Source: Hydractinia symbiolongicarpus (Eukaryota > Cnidaria > Hydrozoa > Anthoathecata > Hydractiniidae). From it: DNA of 64,000 nucleotides. A program made the position numbers and the translations under genes. Under the pieces are notes generated by a model. It ran no database searches, was not told where the DNA came from, and saw only the letters and a list, made by a program, of their open reading frames with translations. Of this stretch, positions 12,008-24,337 are shown one piece after another. Where the stretch lies: assembly GCF_029227915.1 (NCBI RefSeq), contig NC_079876.1:24888328-24952327 (forward strand). The letters are read 5' to 3'. Numbering within the stretch: the stretch's first letter is position 1; the number at the start of each line of letters is the position of its first letter.

Positions 12008-12623
12008 AAGACCCAATACCAACTCTTTTTTTCACGTCAAGAGTTTCCAGACTAAATTAGGGATATTCAGTACAAATCCTATCCAACTCTCTGTCTTACT
12101 TCCAGCAACAACAAAAAATAAAACAGTCATTAACTAGGGAGTTTGCAATTAACTCAGCGCGAATGTAGAATGAATTCTCTTTTTGTTTCGAACACTCTCC
12201 TTCTCTCGTTCCCTCTATTTTAACAAATATTTCAGCCCCTATTCTCTTGCACATTGTAATGAACGTCTATTTAGCCAACCTAGTTTCCAAAACCTTGTTT
12301 GCTGTTTTGATCTTGGAAATGGCGCAAACAAGTAAATAGCCAAAAAGGACCTGGCATATAGGTTGTCTATTTAGCACCCCTTTAGTGTTTTAGCGCGAAA
12401 GTTCAATAGGAAAAAAAATGGGGCGATTTACGGTAAATAAGCAAATACACAGATATTAATTGCGGAATACTTGATACAAATACAGAAAATACAGAAATTT
12501 CGTAAGATGATAAGAAACTATTAGTTCTGTCTATAAATAAATACAACTTATATATCATGGTTGGATATTGTAACGTAAATATTCAAGCAAAGAAGATGCA
12601 CAATATGTAAGAAATTAAAGATC

Positions 12624-12710
12624 AAACTCATTCCCAGGGCCTTTTTACTTTTTGATATCGGAGACGGTTTCGATATAAAAAAGTCTAAAAGGCTCTTGGG
12701 AACGAGGTTG
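12624..12710. repeat. Inverted-repeat element, CAACCTCGTTCCCAGGG family
   Basis: AACTCATTCCCAGGGCCTTT at the left pairs with AAAGGCTCTTGGGAACGAGG at the right, and inner arms end in GATATCG and CGATAT. Confidence 0.65.
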
Positions 12711-13692
12711 ATATGAAATAAGGTAATAAATATAGTCAAAACGAAGCTAATAGTTGGAATATATAAATACATTAAAAAATTAATTAAAATAAATAAGTAA
12801 AAATAGGGTAGTATTTAAAAAGTCGGAGAAGAAGATAAAATAGAGAATGGGTTAAGAGGGTGCTACAGGTTTGACTGTTCTCACGAATATATTTCATTCT
12901 ATATTCTATTGATTATTACAAATTTGTACCGTAATTTGTTCGTTTCTTTTATACACCTTTATCTTCTATTTTATATATTCTTATTTAACATAGCCTTTAA
13001 GTTTCTGTTTAATTTTATCAGCAATTGAAAAATGATAAAAAAAAATGCTTTGCGTGAATCATAATGGCTGCACTTGGTTTATTTACCTATTTGTTTATTA
13101 ATTAATTTCTACTGTTGTTGGTTTCGAAAAAGAGAGCCTATTGTAAGACCACTTCATATAACTATGACAAACAAAAGGAAGACTGGATGGGTGGAGCACA
13201 TACGAAATAGGGCGAGTATAAATTCACATACCAGTTCGTTTTCTGAGTGAGCCTCGTTTAATAAGTATATGTAATTTATATAATGCACATATGACGTAAT
13301 CACTGTTACGTACTAGATATGTGAAAAATACACTGGAATTCGCCCGTTGTTACTCGACAGCTACTATCTTTCACTCGCAGAAAGTAAGTCAGGTTTTATA
13401 AATATGGATAGTTTATTAAACATTTGATATTTTAAAATTAGACTCAAGGATACTTATGAAAAGGGTTTCTTCAGGCTCAAGATATGCTCAAGTTATGCTT
13501 CATGGCAAAAAGATTTATTGAAATATGGTTATGAAAAACACATGATCAGGCTCAAAATATGATTTTTTTTAAAAAAAAGAGGAGAAATTAGAACCTGAAT
13601 CTTACTAAAAACTGGTAAAAGATAAAAAGAAAAACTGCTCACGAAACAAAACCATAAAAACTTCGCAAAATTTTCTTAAGCTTGGCATAATG

Positions 13693-13780
13693 CAACTTCG
13701 TCCCCAGGGTCTTGTGGCCCCTGAGCCGTTATGCTGCTATCAACTTATCAACAAGGCAAAATGCCCTGGGAACGAGGTTG
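13693..13780. repeat. Inverted-repeat element, CAACCTCGTTCCCAGGG family
   Basis: CAACTTCGTCCCCAGGGTC at the left, GCCCTGGGAACGAGGTTG at the right. The internal sequence (TTGTGGC...GAGCCGTTA...ATCAACAAGGC) is shared with the copy at 19462-19551. Confidence 0.75.
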
Positions 13781-13887
13781 GGCATAATGCTTAACATATG
13801 CTTATAAAATGACCAAATTAGATAAAAAAAAACCTATGTATTTAAGGAACATTATTAAAATCTTTGGTTCAGTACACAGTGTGAGCC

Positions 13888-13950
13888 ATCCTCGTTCCCA
13901 GGGTTTATTGTCTTTTTGATATGAGAGAAGACAACGAAAAATATCCTGGT
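13888..13950. repeat. Short copy of the CCTCGTTCCCAGGG family
   Basis: Left end CATCCTCGTTCCCAGGGTTT with an internal TTTTTGATATGAG. The right end is degraded (ATATCCTGG). Confidence 0.5.
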
Positions 13951-14990
13951 ATCATTGAATGGATATTTAAGAAGGTAAAACATCCTGAAGACAAGGGTGC
14001 AATGTGAGCATGTTTCTCAGTTACCATTACCACAGCTCCGGATCAACGCTTGGCATGCGAGGGAACTTGCGTAGACTGGTTATGAGGTCGTGGTTCAGTA
14101 AACAGTGGCATGTTTAGCAAGTGCTGTTACCACAGCAACGAGTCAACGCATTTTATGTGGGGGGGAGGAAAAAGGGGGGAGCAATGCCGGTGTGAATCTA
14201 ATGTACACCTCAGAACACATGACCCACCTTGGTAACAGAGTTTCCAACACCACCGAAATGGTTATCGTGTTTAAATATGGGAAGAAATAGAAGCAAAACT
14301 ATCTAACAATATTTCTTTCCTGTACATCATCAAACAGCTTTTGTTGTTTCACAACTTTCGTGTGATTTTGTGTAAAGAAATCACATAGTCGTGTCATATT
14401 TCTTCATATAAAACCAGTAATACTGTGCCAGATGTTAGCGCTAAACATACCGTGATATTTTGAAAGAAAGTTAAATTTATTTACAACCACATTTTCTAGC
14501 ATTATTTCCAAAGATAAAGATGAATCCACGAAGATAAAAGATATGAAGAAGTTAAAGAGATTAAATATTAACGTTAATTATCTTAGAAATAAAGGCGGGT
14601 TTATGATGGAGACGCGAATATTAAAGAGGTGAGGTTATTTTTTTCAAAGCATAGAATTTGGTTTAAAATTGCTGCTTAAAAATTAGCCTGATTTTAAGTT
14701 TTTTGAGTGTACTGCCATTAGCCGACTAGAATATTTATTTTATTCTTTTTAGTGGGAATTATTAATCCAGTCAATAGGTTGTTACAATTAAATGTCAGGA
14801 CTTTTTGTTCTCAGAGTTTATTAAGATAAAAAGAGCTCTGGGGACAAGAGTGGTCTTATACTGGGTATTCCTTAAATCGCTTGTATTAAGTGTAATACAT
14901 TTATGCTGTTATTAATCCCATTCTTTTTTTTAAGTAATATTTGTTTTTATAAGAGTGGAAAATATGTAGGAAATATATATCCGTGTGCTT

Positions 14991-15269
14991 ATACAATGCT
15001 GACTAATTTTTATGCCAATACTTATTAACTTAAGGTCATTATATGCAATGTTGTCTCACGTTTATACTATGTTATACCAGTCACCTTTTTAGATTAGAGT
15101 CATTTTATGCAATGTTGTCTGAAGTTTATATTATGTTATACCAGTCACTTTTTTAGATTAGGGTCATTTTATACAATGTTGGCTGATTTTTATGCCATGT
15201 TATACCAACACTTTTTAAATTAAGGTTATTTTATGCAATATTGGCTAATTTTTATACTACGTTGTACAT
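14991..15269. repeat. Tandem repeat, ~64-bp unit, about 4.5 copies
   Basis: Units start with ATGCAATGTTGTCT (or ATACAATGTTGGCT) at 15043, 15107, 15171 and 15233, with a shorter leading copy at 14991. Each contains TTATACCAGTCACTTTTTAG or a close variant. Non-coding. Confidence 0.85.
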
Positions 15270-18200
15270 TTTTGGAATAAGGTGAAATTCAACTCTTTAC
15301 TTTTCTCAATCTTAATTAGAGAAGTATCCTTTTGATCAATTCTGACTAATGCCATAAACTACTTCGGATTTAGGTTAACAAAAAGAGAAAACTCTTCAAA
15401 GGCAAAATGGTCTAATCGGTTGCATTATTAAGAATTGTTTCGCGTATAATATACAATACATATCTCTTTTAAGTTCATAATCGATAATACAAATATGGAC
15501 ATAACTGACTGTTACTCCCACATCTGCTTGGTGGGCGTTTGCTACGTCATATTTAATTACCAAATACGATATGCTTAATGCCATATATAGTGGATGCAGC
15601 AATACTCGTCGTAACAAAAACACAGTGAGCGATTGTGGGTGAAAACAATATGGCGGATATAGCTACCTACAACTAAGCAATCCACGCGTATCGGTATGAG
15701 TTCTTAATTGACGGTGGGTAAACTTTTTAAAAACTTTAATGGATGACAACCTCTGTCAATTTTAATTATGTCAATAGCACATTATTAAAATTCTTGCCAA
15801 GACCTCAGTAATAAAAAGGTCGAATTTCAATAGCAGACCTTTCGCATCAAGTTTATGCGAACACTGTGAATGATGTACCACAAAGTTTCATCGTACGTTT
15901 AGTAGACTCCTTGTTTTTGTTCGGTTTTTGTGTTTTTTGTTTGTTTGTTTGTTTGCTTGTTTATTTGTTTTCTTTTTCTGTCTGTTGTAACTTAGTGGAA
16001 TCACTCCTTAAAATACTCATTCGCGTATTTTTCTCAATCGCACAGGTTTTTGATATCTTTCTAACAACTGATATGTCAATCAAAACTATACGTGACCGAG
16101 TGTCTATCGTATGTGCCCAAGTTGATAGCGCTTGAATCTTATTGGTTCATACAAAGGATGACGCGCGATTTCTTCTTTTCAGACTTGTTTCAGTTATTAA
16201 AGGTTTAAAATTTTTTAGAATGAACCTACATAAAGATCTCAAAAATGGATTCCTTGGAACATATTTATGTTCACACTTTTTTTGATAAAAAAATAAGAAA
16301 TATACTTTAAAATACGAAGTTTATTTTAATTGACTGGGAAGTTTCACAGCAATAAGTTCATTGTATTGATCGAGTTCGCAAAAGTGCTGCCAAAAGTAAT
16401 TATATAACTAGTGGAAAAGACATGTATTTTTCGCAGTAAGCGTATACAATATACAAAAACAAGCAAGCACCAAGCTGGCCAATTATTGCTTTTTTTTTAC
16501 TTTTTACCTTTTATAAAAAATCTATGAAGGAGATTTTAACTTAAACAGATATCGATCAATGCAAAAAGTAGGATTGCTTTCTATATGTGAAAAATGTTTA
16601 TGTGAAAAACCGCTTTAAGAATTTTCAGAAAATAAAAAATGTGTTCCACGCATCTGAATTCTTCTTTTTATTACTTCTAAAAATCCTTAGTGACTTTCGA
16701 GAAGGCATTTTCTAGTATATTTGCTATTGTTTTTTTTCTATTATTCCTATATTTATTGTTTTATATTACTCTAGTATATTCTAGCGTGTTTTAGTATTTT
16801 GTAACAAGTTTATAAATAGGGCAAGAAGTTTTAAGAGATTGATACTTAGACGTTTAAGAAGAAAGAAGATGTAAATTTTACACGCTTCCTCAACGTTCAC
16901 TCTTTTCGTTACAGCGACTCCCTTCTTACAATTATCTGCGTAGTAAGCATCCGCTTTGCATGTATCATGCAATAACATTGTAGTTATCTCCGTATAAAAA
17001 ATGAGAAATGTCAAAAATACTAATATCAAAACACATTCCTATGTTTATTTCAAAAGTAAATAATCAATAAGTACACTATCTTGTTTTCAAATCTATTCCA
17101 TGCTTTTTGCTAAAAGACGCCCTAGTGCCCGGATGCCTACCAGGTGATGGGTGCCGGTCATGGAGAGGGTTTGCTTTATTTTTTTTAATGACACATTTAA
17201 TTAATTACAATGGTGGGGTTTCACTGACCCTATGCTCCATTACGCATGAACATAATTCATTTAAGTTATGAGCAGCAGTGATTGATTAGCTAGTTCATCC
17301 ATTTTTTTCCTTTTTTGTTTGTTTTCTAAACATATCTTGTTTCCCTATACCTTGATTTAACCTTCCAGATGACATAAAGATATTGAAGTAGCGTTCGAAG
17401 GTGCGAATCTTCATGTTTACAATATATATTTTTTCAATTTCAAACATTCAGTGGTCACACCCAACATATAAGGTGAACGCTAAAGTTAAGCAAAAAATTC
17501 GCGGTTTGTATGACCATTATCAGGGTTGTGCAAATGCATTTAACTTGAAAAAAACTTCAAACTGGTATCTCCAACACCTCGTTTATAGGATTTTGTCCTC
17601 ATTGTGATATCGGACGGCGATAAAGAAAAAGAAGTCCCGGTAAGAAGGTTGCTCCCTACATTCCCACCCTGAATTTCAAGGGCAAAAAATCCTGATAATT
17701 GACCTCAATTTGTCTTAAAATTAGAGTTGTTATTAGAGGTTATAACATAACCTATTGATATTCACAACTGTAAACTTTTAATTCTTAACTTGTCCTCCTC
17801 CCAAAATGTCAAGTTGATAATTAGTGTGAAACGAACCACCCCTTTATGACACTTTTTTATGATGTTGTTATTGTCATCAGGGCCAACATATTACGAAATC
17901 TATATTCTGCCTTGCTTCTAGTTATCTCTCCTTAAGTCAAAGTGGCTTTTACTGCACCTAAAATATGTACATTCAAAGTAAATGTATTCCTTCTATGCAT
18001 AAGAAAAAAATTGTGCCACAGATGCACGTAATAGAAAATGCAAACAATTTCATTATAGTTTTCAGCGTTAATGAAACATGGACACGTTAAAATATGACGG
18101 ATCTTTTGCTCTCCATTGTCTAATGTTTTTTATATACTAGTTTCACATTTCACATCTCTTTTGAGGATTATTCTCCTTGTTTTTAATTGCAGTCAATTTC

Positions 18201-19305
18201 GAAGCCTGCATCTTTTTTAAAAGACTGTAATTATGCTAATATAGGAAACATTTTTGCCATACCCTAAACTTTCTGTTCTCCATAGCAAAGATTTTTAACA
18301 ATTTGATTAGCATAAGTAAACAGTAGGAAGAAAGTTTTCGCATATTTCATAATTTGTCTACTACGGAGTGTTGTCTATTAATCGTGGGAAAATGATTCAT
18401 TGACCAGCGGCATAATATTGCTCATTTAGACTTTTAATGAAAGTGGGGGCGTGTTACTTACCACTATATGGTTTCTGATTTTTGTTGTATAAAGCAGAGA
18501 ATACATTCTCAGTTTATGATTTATGACAGCAAAAGAAGAAGAGAGGTCATGAAGTTACAGAGCAGGGTACACATTGCTTGTCATGATTCCGCAATAGATA
18601 CACAAGAAGGCAGTTAATATGAGCATTATGGTTATTCTGTCTATCTATGTCATATGTTTTATATCTGCCTGTCTATCTATGTCTTCTTCATGACTAAATT
18701 TGTTTTATGTATGCCTATATATATTTTGTAATAATATATCATGCTTAGAACATTATCTTGTCTCACTCGCCTAGGTAACGATAGAAGTTTTTCACTTTCT
18801 CCAAATCTTAAAATATTTTAGTCAGTTTAAAGAATTTATAAGATGCAATTCTGCTTCTTATAAATTCAAACATTTATTTATAATTATTACAAAAAGGGAG
18901 CTAATATTGTTCTACATCGCAGTACAATTAAATATCGAATTCCAATAGAAGATCTTACATTGGAATTTAAATTATATTGCGCCTCAAAAAAGTTACAAAC
19001 TCACTGTTTTACGAGACTGTATTCATATCTTTCTTGTAGGTTTTGCAGTAGCGCACACTTGGAAGCGTATTTCTTCTAACGACGACACTTATGTGCCCTG
19101 GGTAGCACAACATCTAATGTTCATGAAGACGTTTTTAGCTTTTGCAAGCACGTAGTGTTTTATATAAAAATTCGTGAAACATCTTCTCTTTTTTGTTAAG
19201 TTTGTTGTTATTTATTGTTGTTATTTTATATTACTTGTTTTTATATTTCCATATTTTAGTGTCAGAAGATAATAAATAGTAAATAATAAATTCAATTAAA
19301 TAAAG
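15270..19305. other. Non-coding stretch upstream of the peptide precursor gene
   Basis: Low-complexity AT and TTTG runs (for example 15940-15970) and unsupported short ORFs. The promoter of the gene starting at 19306 should lie at the right end, but I cannot identify a specific element. Confidence 0.35.
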
Positions 19306-20422
19306 ATGAATTTGTTGGTGATCTTTTCCGTGTGTGTCATCTTTGGATATCAAAATGTGAACGGCGACTTGAGTAAGTAATATTTCCTATTTATTGTCTC
19401 CTTTGGCTTCGTTATGTCCCCTTCGATCTTCATTTACGCGTCGGGGGGGGGGGGGGGGTACCAACCTTGCCCCCAGGGTCTTGTGGCTCATAAGCCGTTA
19501 CTGCGGAGTACCACTTGATCAACAAGGCAAAAAGCCCTGGAAACGAGGTTGTCATCAGCACAAGTCAGGACACAAACACAAAAATGTCCTGAGTGGATTG
19601 GTTTTTTTTGCCTTTTTGAGACGAGATCTCTCATATTAAAAGAAAGGCTAGGGGGTGAGCAGATCCTGTGGATGAGCGTTAAAGTGCTGCATTCAACAGA
19701 TTTATCTTTTTCGCTTTTTAGTGAACGAACTGATGGAAACGTTGCTTAGCGATCCCAATACAAGAGAGTTAGTTAAAAAAGCTGAAGCAAAAATGGAAGC
19801 AAAAGACCAAAATCCCGCGGGAATGCGCACTGAATACGGTGGCGGTTTTCGTGGTGGGGACGCCTCGTCCACGAAACAAGATGCTATTTACAACAAGATT
19901 AAAGAATTGGTAGAGAAGTCGAAAAGTAAGAAAGAGAATTCTGGCTTACCGTGGACAAAAAAAGAAAAGTCAGGATTACCTTGGTCTAAAAAGGAGAAGC
20001 TAGGATTACCTTGGTCCAAGAAAGACAGGTCAGAATTGCCATGGTCCAAAAAAGACAGGTCAGAATTGCCATGGTCCAAAAAAGACAGGTCGGAATTGCC
20101 ATGGTCCAAAAAGGATATAACAAATACACCAAATGGGTTGCCATGGAAACGTACCCTGTACAAAAGAGTTATGAATGATATAAATGATTTATTTTCGATG
20201 ACTGACAAGACAGAAGAAAAGAAATCCACAGGTACTTTACTTATTTGTTTAAATGTTTTCTCGTATTTTAACCAGACAATCAATAAAAAAAAAGAAAAAA
20301 AGAATTCTCGAAAGGTTTTTATAAAGACATTTCTTGCAATGTGTAGAGAATAAATGTTTTGTTAAATCCTTATAGATGATGAATTGGTCGACGAATTATC
20401 TGGGTTGTTTAAGCGTACATAA
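19306..20422 (+). CDS. Secreted multi-copy LPW-peptide precursor (neuropeptide-like), family not recognised
   Basis: A three-exon model closes in frame: 19306-19372 (donor GTAAGT), 19722-20231 (acceptor TTTTTAG, donor GGTACTT) and 20376-20422, giving 207 residues. Residues 1-20 form a signal peptide (MNLLVIFSVCVIFGY, then QNVNG). A charged spacer follows. From about residue 97 to 164 there are seven copies of a short peptide: three GLPW(T/S) units, three SELPWS units and a final GLPW. All are bounded by KK, with KEK or KDR linkers, and the last by KR. The final exon ends GLFKRT. Three copies are near-identical 30-bp tandem repeats at 20031-20120. The layout (signal peptide, repeated short peptide, dibasic cleavage sites) is that of a neuropeptide or peptide-hormone precursor processed by prohormone convertases. 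No amidation glycine follows the Trp, so mature peptides would end in LPW, LPWS or LPWT. Intron 1 holds a G-run and a MITE copy. Function is inferred from architecture only. Confidence 0.75.
19462..19551. repeat. Inverted-repeat element, CAACCTCGTTCCCAGGG family (in intron)
   Basis: CAACCTTGCCCCCAGGGTC at the left and GCCCTGGAAACGAGGTTG at the right, with internal sequence shared with 13693-13780. It lies in intron 1 of the peptide precursor gene, just after a G-run (19443-19458). Confidence 0.75.
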
Positions 20423-22200
20423 TGAATCCTGCACATAACAAAGAAAAAACTCACACAGTAATGTACCGTTGTATGTTTATGACACAGGTTAATGGAATCT
20501 AAAATGGTGGAGAAGCTATGAATTAAGTTATACTGATCTAAAACGATTGTAAAACTGTTTTTTATAACGTTAAAAATTAGCACTAAAATTCGTTTAAACT
20601 GAGACTTTTTTTGTACTTGTTGACTTTAGCCAATAAAATATCGATGAGAATAATAAATCCTGGTAGTTAATAACATGGAAACAAACAAAGCTAGAAGATG
20701 CGTCAAATAAACATTAGCCTCGCTCCCAAGTGTTTGTATAACGTTAAGGCATGGTTTGTTCAGCGCAACGTAAGCGCGATAGCGGCAACAAACCCCTAAA
20801 TTGTGGTTACATTGAAAGTAGTTAAATACAAGTCAGTGGCCCGTTGATAAATCCACCGCTTCTCCCGTTCTTTGTTTACAGCATTTCGTGTGTCTTGCTA
20901 TTACGGTTACCATTTTACGTGACAGACAAGCGTGTGCGGTTATTATAATATAGATACAACTAGTTAGTATATTCTTCCCAGGAAAATTGAAAACAGAAGA
21001 ATTTTTGTATCGCTTTTTCCGTTACTTCGAATTTAATATTTTCGAAATATTAATTGTACTAATACTTTACTTGTTAAAACCCGCGTTATTTGAAACTCGC
21101 ACAATCTGAAATTTACTCTATCTGAATTTCGCGCGCGCGATTTTATAAGCATGCGCGAAGCTATCTGCCATCCATCAACCATCAACAGGAAATTAGAACT
21201 TCTCGTTATGTTTTTGTCTATGTGCGACCAATCGTTAACATGTGAAAAATAATACCAGATCTGTTCGTATCCATTATTGTACTAAGCGTCGTTTCCAAGT
21301 TCGAAAATGATTTTCTTTTCGGATACTGTAAGGCAATATAACAACAAAAATTTATTGCAAAGGTGAGAGTTAATGTCGAAAGGATAGTTATGGATAAAAT
21401 CTAGTCAAGTATACTCAGCACTTCTACAAAATGAGACACCAAAATTCAAAGTGAGTGAAACCTATAGCTGCTAGAAAAACTCAAGATATATAGCAAGCTA
21501 ATTAATAACGTTGGCTAATTATTGTAGCCAATAAAGGATAGTATGAAAACGAAAGAGGGAAACTGTCTTTCCATTCTTCTGCTTGACACTGCCGATTTTC
21601 ATCCCCAGAATCCTCTGAGATAAAACCTAGATTTATATCAAAGAGGTCTGGCATCAAGAGTGGTCACTGCCGTTTCTACAAAACAAGTTTAAAACAAACT
21701 AATCAATGTTATTGAAGATATTATTTCGATTTGTCTGTTTAGTACTCATATTACTGTGGAAAGTTTATCATTTCTTGAACATGATAGTTTAGTTGGCGGC
21801 GTTTCGGGAGATCCTTCTCCCATCATTGGGCAAAGTAAAATGATGTTGAGTATGTATTTATATAAAACTAATCAATGTTCATATTGTCATGATTGAGCAA
21901 CTTCACTTCCAAGACTTTTTTAGTTTTTTACATTGGGACGAAACCTATTGTAAAAAAACCTAAAAAACCATGGGGAAGAGGTTGAGGATTGAGCATCCTC
22001 TGGTCCCATTTCGCGAATATCAGGACCGGCGTAGAAATTGGTTGTTGACCTAAAAGTTATTATGTAGATAGAGAAATTTATGTTCTAGCACAGGCGCGCA
22101 CGCACATCTCGCGCACGCGTGGTTAAACCCAACAAATCCCTGATCATCCAATATCATGCAGTGCTGAGTCATGTAGCTCAAGGTAAAGCCCCTAGTATGG
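20423..22200. other. Non-coding stretch
   Basis: No gene recognised. Contains repeat-family copies at 21596-21662 and 21898-21986. Confidence 0.4.
21898..21986. repeat. Inverted-repeat element related to 10616-10730
   Basis: CAACTTCACTTCCAAGACTT plus TTTTTAG at the left pairs with CCTAAAAAACC then ATGGGGAAGAGGTTG at the right. The internal ATTGGGACGAAACC resembles the 10.6-kb copy. Confidence 0.55.
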
Positions 22201-22220
22201 TGTGTTGAGTCATTCACATA

Positions 22221-22323
22221 AAAAAATCATACTAAAATGAGTAAACATAGTTCTAGCACACATTATTGTAAATTCCCCTGTATATCCGCTAATAATCATC
22301 AAAAACCAACGCATGCGCACTAA
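22221..22323 (+). other. Start-context motif with short ORF
   Basis: AAAAAATCATACTAAAATGA matches the sequence directly in front of the capsid-like gene (24319-24340). A 28-codon ORF starts at 22237 (MSKHSSST...) and stops at 22323. It may be a promoter-proximal duplicate or the start of a lost gene. Confidence 0.4.
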
Positions 22324-22532
22324 AGATGTGAACATATAAAAAAATACTACTAATAAAATGTGTATCAATTGTCAATCAAAATTCGATATTTTTAGAAATG
22401 CAGTAGTCAACCTTCTTAGCCGGTATTAGTCCTTCCCTCCCACTTATGGTCTTAGCATTAGCATAAGAATCAGAGAAGGAGAAGGATAATAAAAGGAGGA
22501 TTCAAGACCTGGAGGACGATGTTTACAAATAA

Positions 22533-22715
22533 ATGGAACAATTTAAGGACTGCGAACGTATGTTGGATGTGTACGACAGATGTACCTGTGGACGTAGGTT
22601 TGTGGTAAAAGGAAAAATGTTGTGCTGGTACTGCTATCAGGAATATATCATATATAACGGGGGTAGCTGTGTATGTAAAACGAGAAAAAATCCTCGGGCC
22701 TTGTTTGGATTTTAA
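22533..22715 (+). CDS. Small Cys-rich zinc-binding-like protein of the virus-derived element
   Basis: 60 codons, intact. It has a CTC pair, then CWYC and CVC, consistent with one or two zinc-binding sites, with a basic C-terminus ending in LFGF. It lies 8 bp upstream of the next ORF on the same strand. No family name can be assigned. It differs from the larger Cys-rich ORF at 25654-25860. Confidence 0.5.
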   Translation: MEQFKDCERMLDVYDRCTCGRRFVVKGKMLCWYCYQEYIIYNGGSCVCKTRKNPRALFGF

Positions 22716-22723
22716 TAAAGAGG

Positions 22724-23179
22724 ATGCTGAAATTTGAGAATGAGCTTGTCAATACTAAAATCTTCTACTCGTTTGCAGCTACCTTTACGGACATCAATGA
22801 TATCAACATGGACTATCTAACAGTGTCGGATCCCATCCCTGCCAATGGAGGTAAGGATAACCTCGTGGTTGCCTTGAGGGTAAAAACACCTAATATCTGG
22901 TCTCCGCACGGGGTCAGCCGGTACAACGCCAATGCTGTACCAGCGATGAGTCTTGATTTTGAAGAGTACCCCGACTGAGTTGCGAAGTATCGTCAAATCT
23001 GGTCCAAGATAGAAGAGCTGATATCTGAGCAATTAACGACAGAACCTGTGAAAAAAGATCGTTACGTGAACGCCAAACTCAAATACTACAATGATGCAAT
23101 CACAACTAAATTCCATGGTATGCTAGTACCCTATGCCAGTACCCTATGCAGCACCTGCTTTACCAGCCAGGCATTTTAA
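22724..23179 (+). pseudogene. Unknown gene of the Polinton-like element, one in-frame stop
   Basis: The 84-codon ORF (MLKFENELVNTKIF...) ends at TGA 22976-22978, but the same frame stays open for 66 more codons to TAA 23177-23179, with similar composition (WSKIEELISEQL). This suggests a single gene with a nonsense mutation. No domain is recognised. Its end overlaps the end of the convergent gene at 23144. Confidence 0.45.
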
Positions 23180-24309
23180 TAACTGTCCAAGCCTTTCAAG
23201 ATTCTTCTCTACAAACCCTTTTTCCGCACCCGCCGCAGCACTCCCTCCTATACCTGCCGCGGCACTTCCTCCCGTAACAGCGAGTACAATGGTAGAAATC
23301 GGTAGATCAATAGCGGAAATTATGCTGGCTATAGTAAGACCTTGTTCTTTGAACAAAATCTGAAGCTTCTCGACCAGGGACGTATCGTCTGCAGCGATTT
23401 TCATCAACGTATCCTTAATCACCTTTAGCTGGGGATATATGCCGTGTGCTTCTTCTTCCTTTTTTTTTTCGTTCAGATCTTTAAGCTTATCCTTCACCTT
23501 TTCTATATCCCTATCAATGCGGTCTTGATCCCATTGCCCTCTATCTTTTCCGTCCTTCCGCTTCTCGAGTTGTTCTAACTTGCCCTCCGCCCTGGTAATC
23601 TCACCGTTGTATAACGTCATATTGGCTCGGTGTAACTTTACAGCGCCCCTGATAGTCTGTGATGCTCGATGAAGCCCTCTTATTTCACGCTCGGCGAGGC
23701 CTTTCCCGTCCATCCCAGCAAAGTTTCTTGAAAGCTTTCCGTCTCATCAACGAAATTTTCAATATTATTTTAAGAATCCATCCCCATAATTTCACAATTC
23801 TCTTTCTTCTTCCTTATTATACTATATTTTTTCAAGAGGTTCTGGGCCATGAATTTACCACCCCTGTTGGGTGCTTGATAGTCAGCAAAACCTTGGGCTT
23901 TCATACATTCCTTACCCAACAATGTTTCTATAGAGTTAAACGTATTAAAGTTACCATATTAATCAGTAAGCACTATCTCTTTTAAGATTCTTTTTCCTCT
24001 TTTTATCTGTCTAAAAATAAGTTGCTTACCCTCACCCACTCTGAAATAATCATAATTTTTCTCAGATGGAGCCAGTTTCAAACCCTCAATAAGTTTATCA
24101 TAAAGGACGTTGACCTGTGTTTCTAAATCCCGTTCTCCCAAACCCAACTCCAATTGCTTACGTGTACCCGACTGTTGTCCTGTCGTTGAAGTCCCCGGCG
24201 TTGATGGAAGTTGTTGCGTTGATGAATGATCATGGTCATCTTCATGTTGTTCATCCCCACCTTTATCCTCTAAATCATCCTCATGCGTAAATACCGGATT
24301 CGTTGGCAT
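23144..24309 (-). pseudogene. Coiled-coil / glycine-rich hydrophobic protein of the Polinton-like element, broken
   Basis: Probably one gene in pieces. The first ORF (24309-23959) begins with an acidic His/Asp/Glu-rich and Ser/Thr/Gln-rich region and then a folded-looking part (YDYFRVGEGKQLIFRQI). The same frame continues past TAA 23959-23961 with further coding-like sequence to another stop at 23770-23772. A frameshift then leads into the 189-codon ORF 23713-23144. That part has a long charged coiled coil followed by a glycine/alanine-rich hydrophobic segment (TIVLAVTGGSAAAGIGGSAA), probably membrane-active or membrane-spanning. Proteins of this layout are widespread in cnidarian genomes; that is recall, not a search. 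Its start codon is only 28 bp from the divergent capsid-like gene. A structural or membrane-associated virion role is a guess. Confidence 0.6.
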
Positions 24310-24337
24310 CTTTTTTTGAAAAAATCATACTAAAAAA
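24310..24337. promoter_or_regulatory. 28-bp divergent intergenic region
   Basis: Lies between the minus-strand start at 24309 and the capsid-like start at 24338. It contains AAAAAATCATACTAAAA, also present at 22221-22237, so it probably carries promoter or leader signals of the element. Confidence 0.5.

Noticed and set aside
15866-16135. 89-codon hydrophobic ORF
   Set aside because: Driven by a TTTG-rich low-complexity run (FCLFVCLLVYLF); no domain or gene context.
19888-20283. 131-codon minus-strand ORF with repeated FLDHGNSDLS
   Set aside because: It is the antisense shadow of the LPW peptide repeats; the plus-strand gene has signal peptide, splice sites and dibasic sites.
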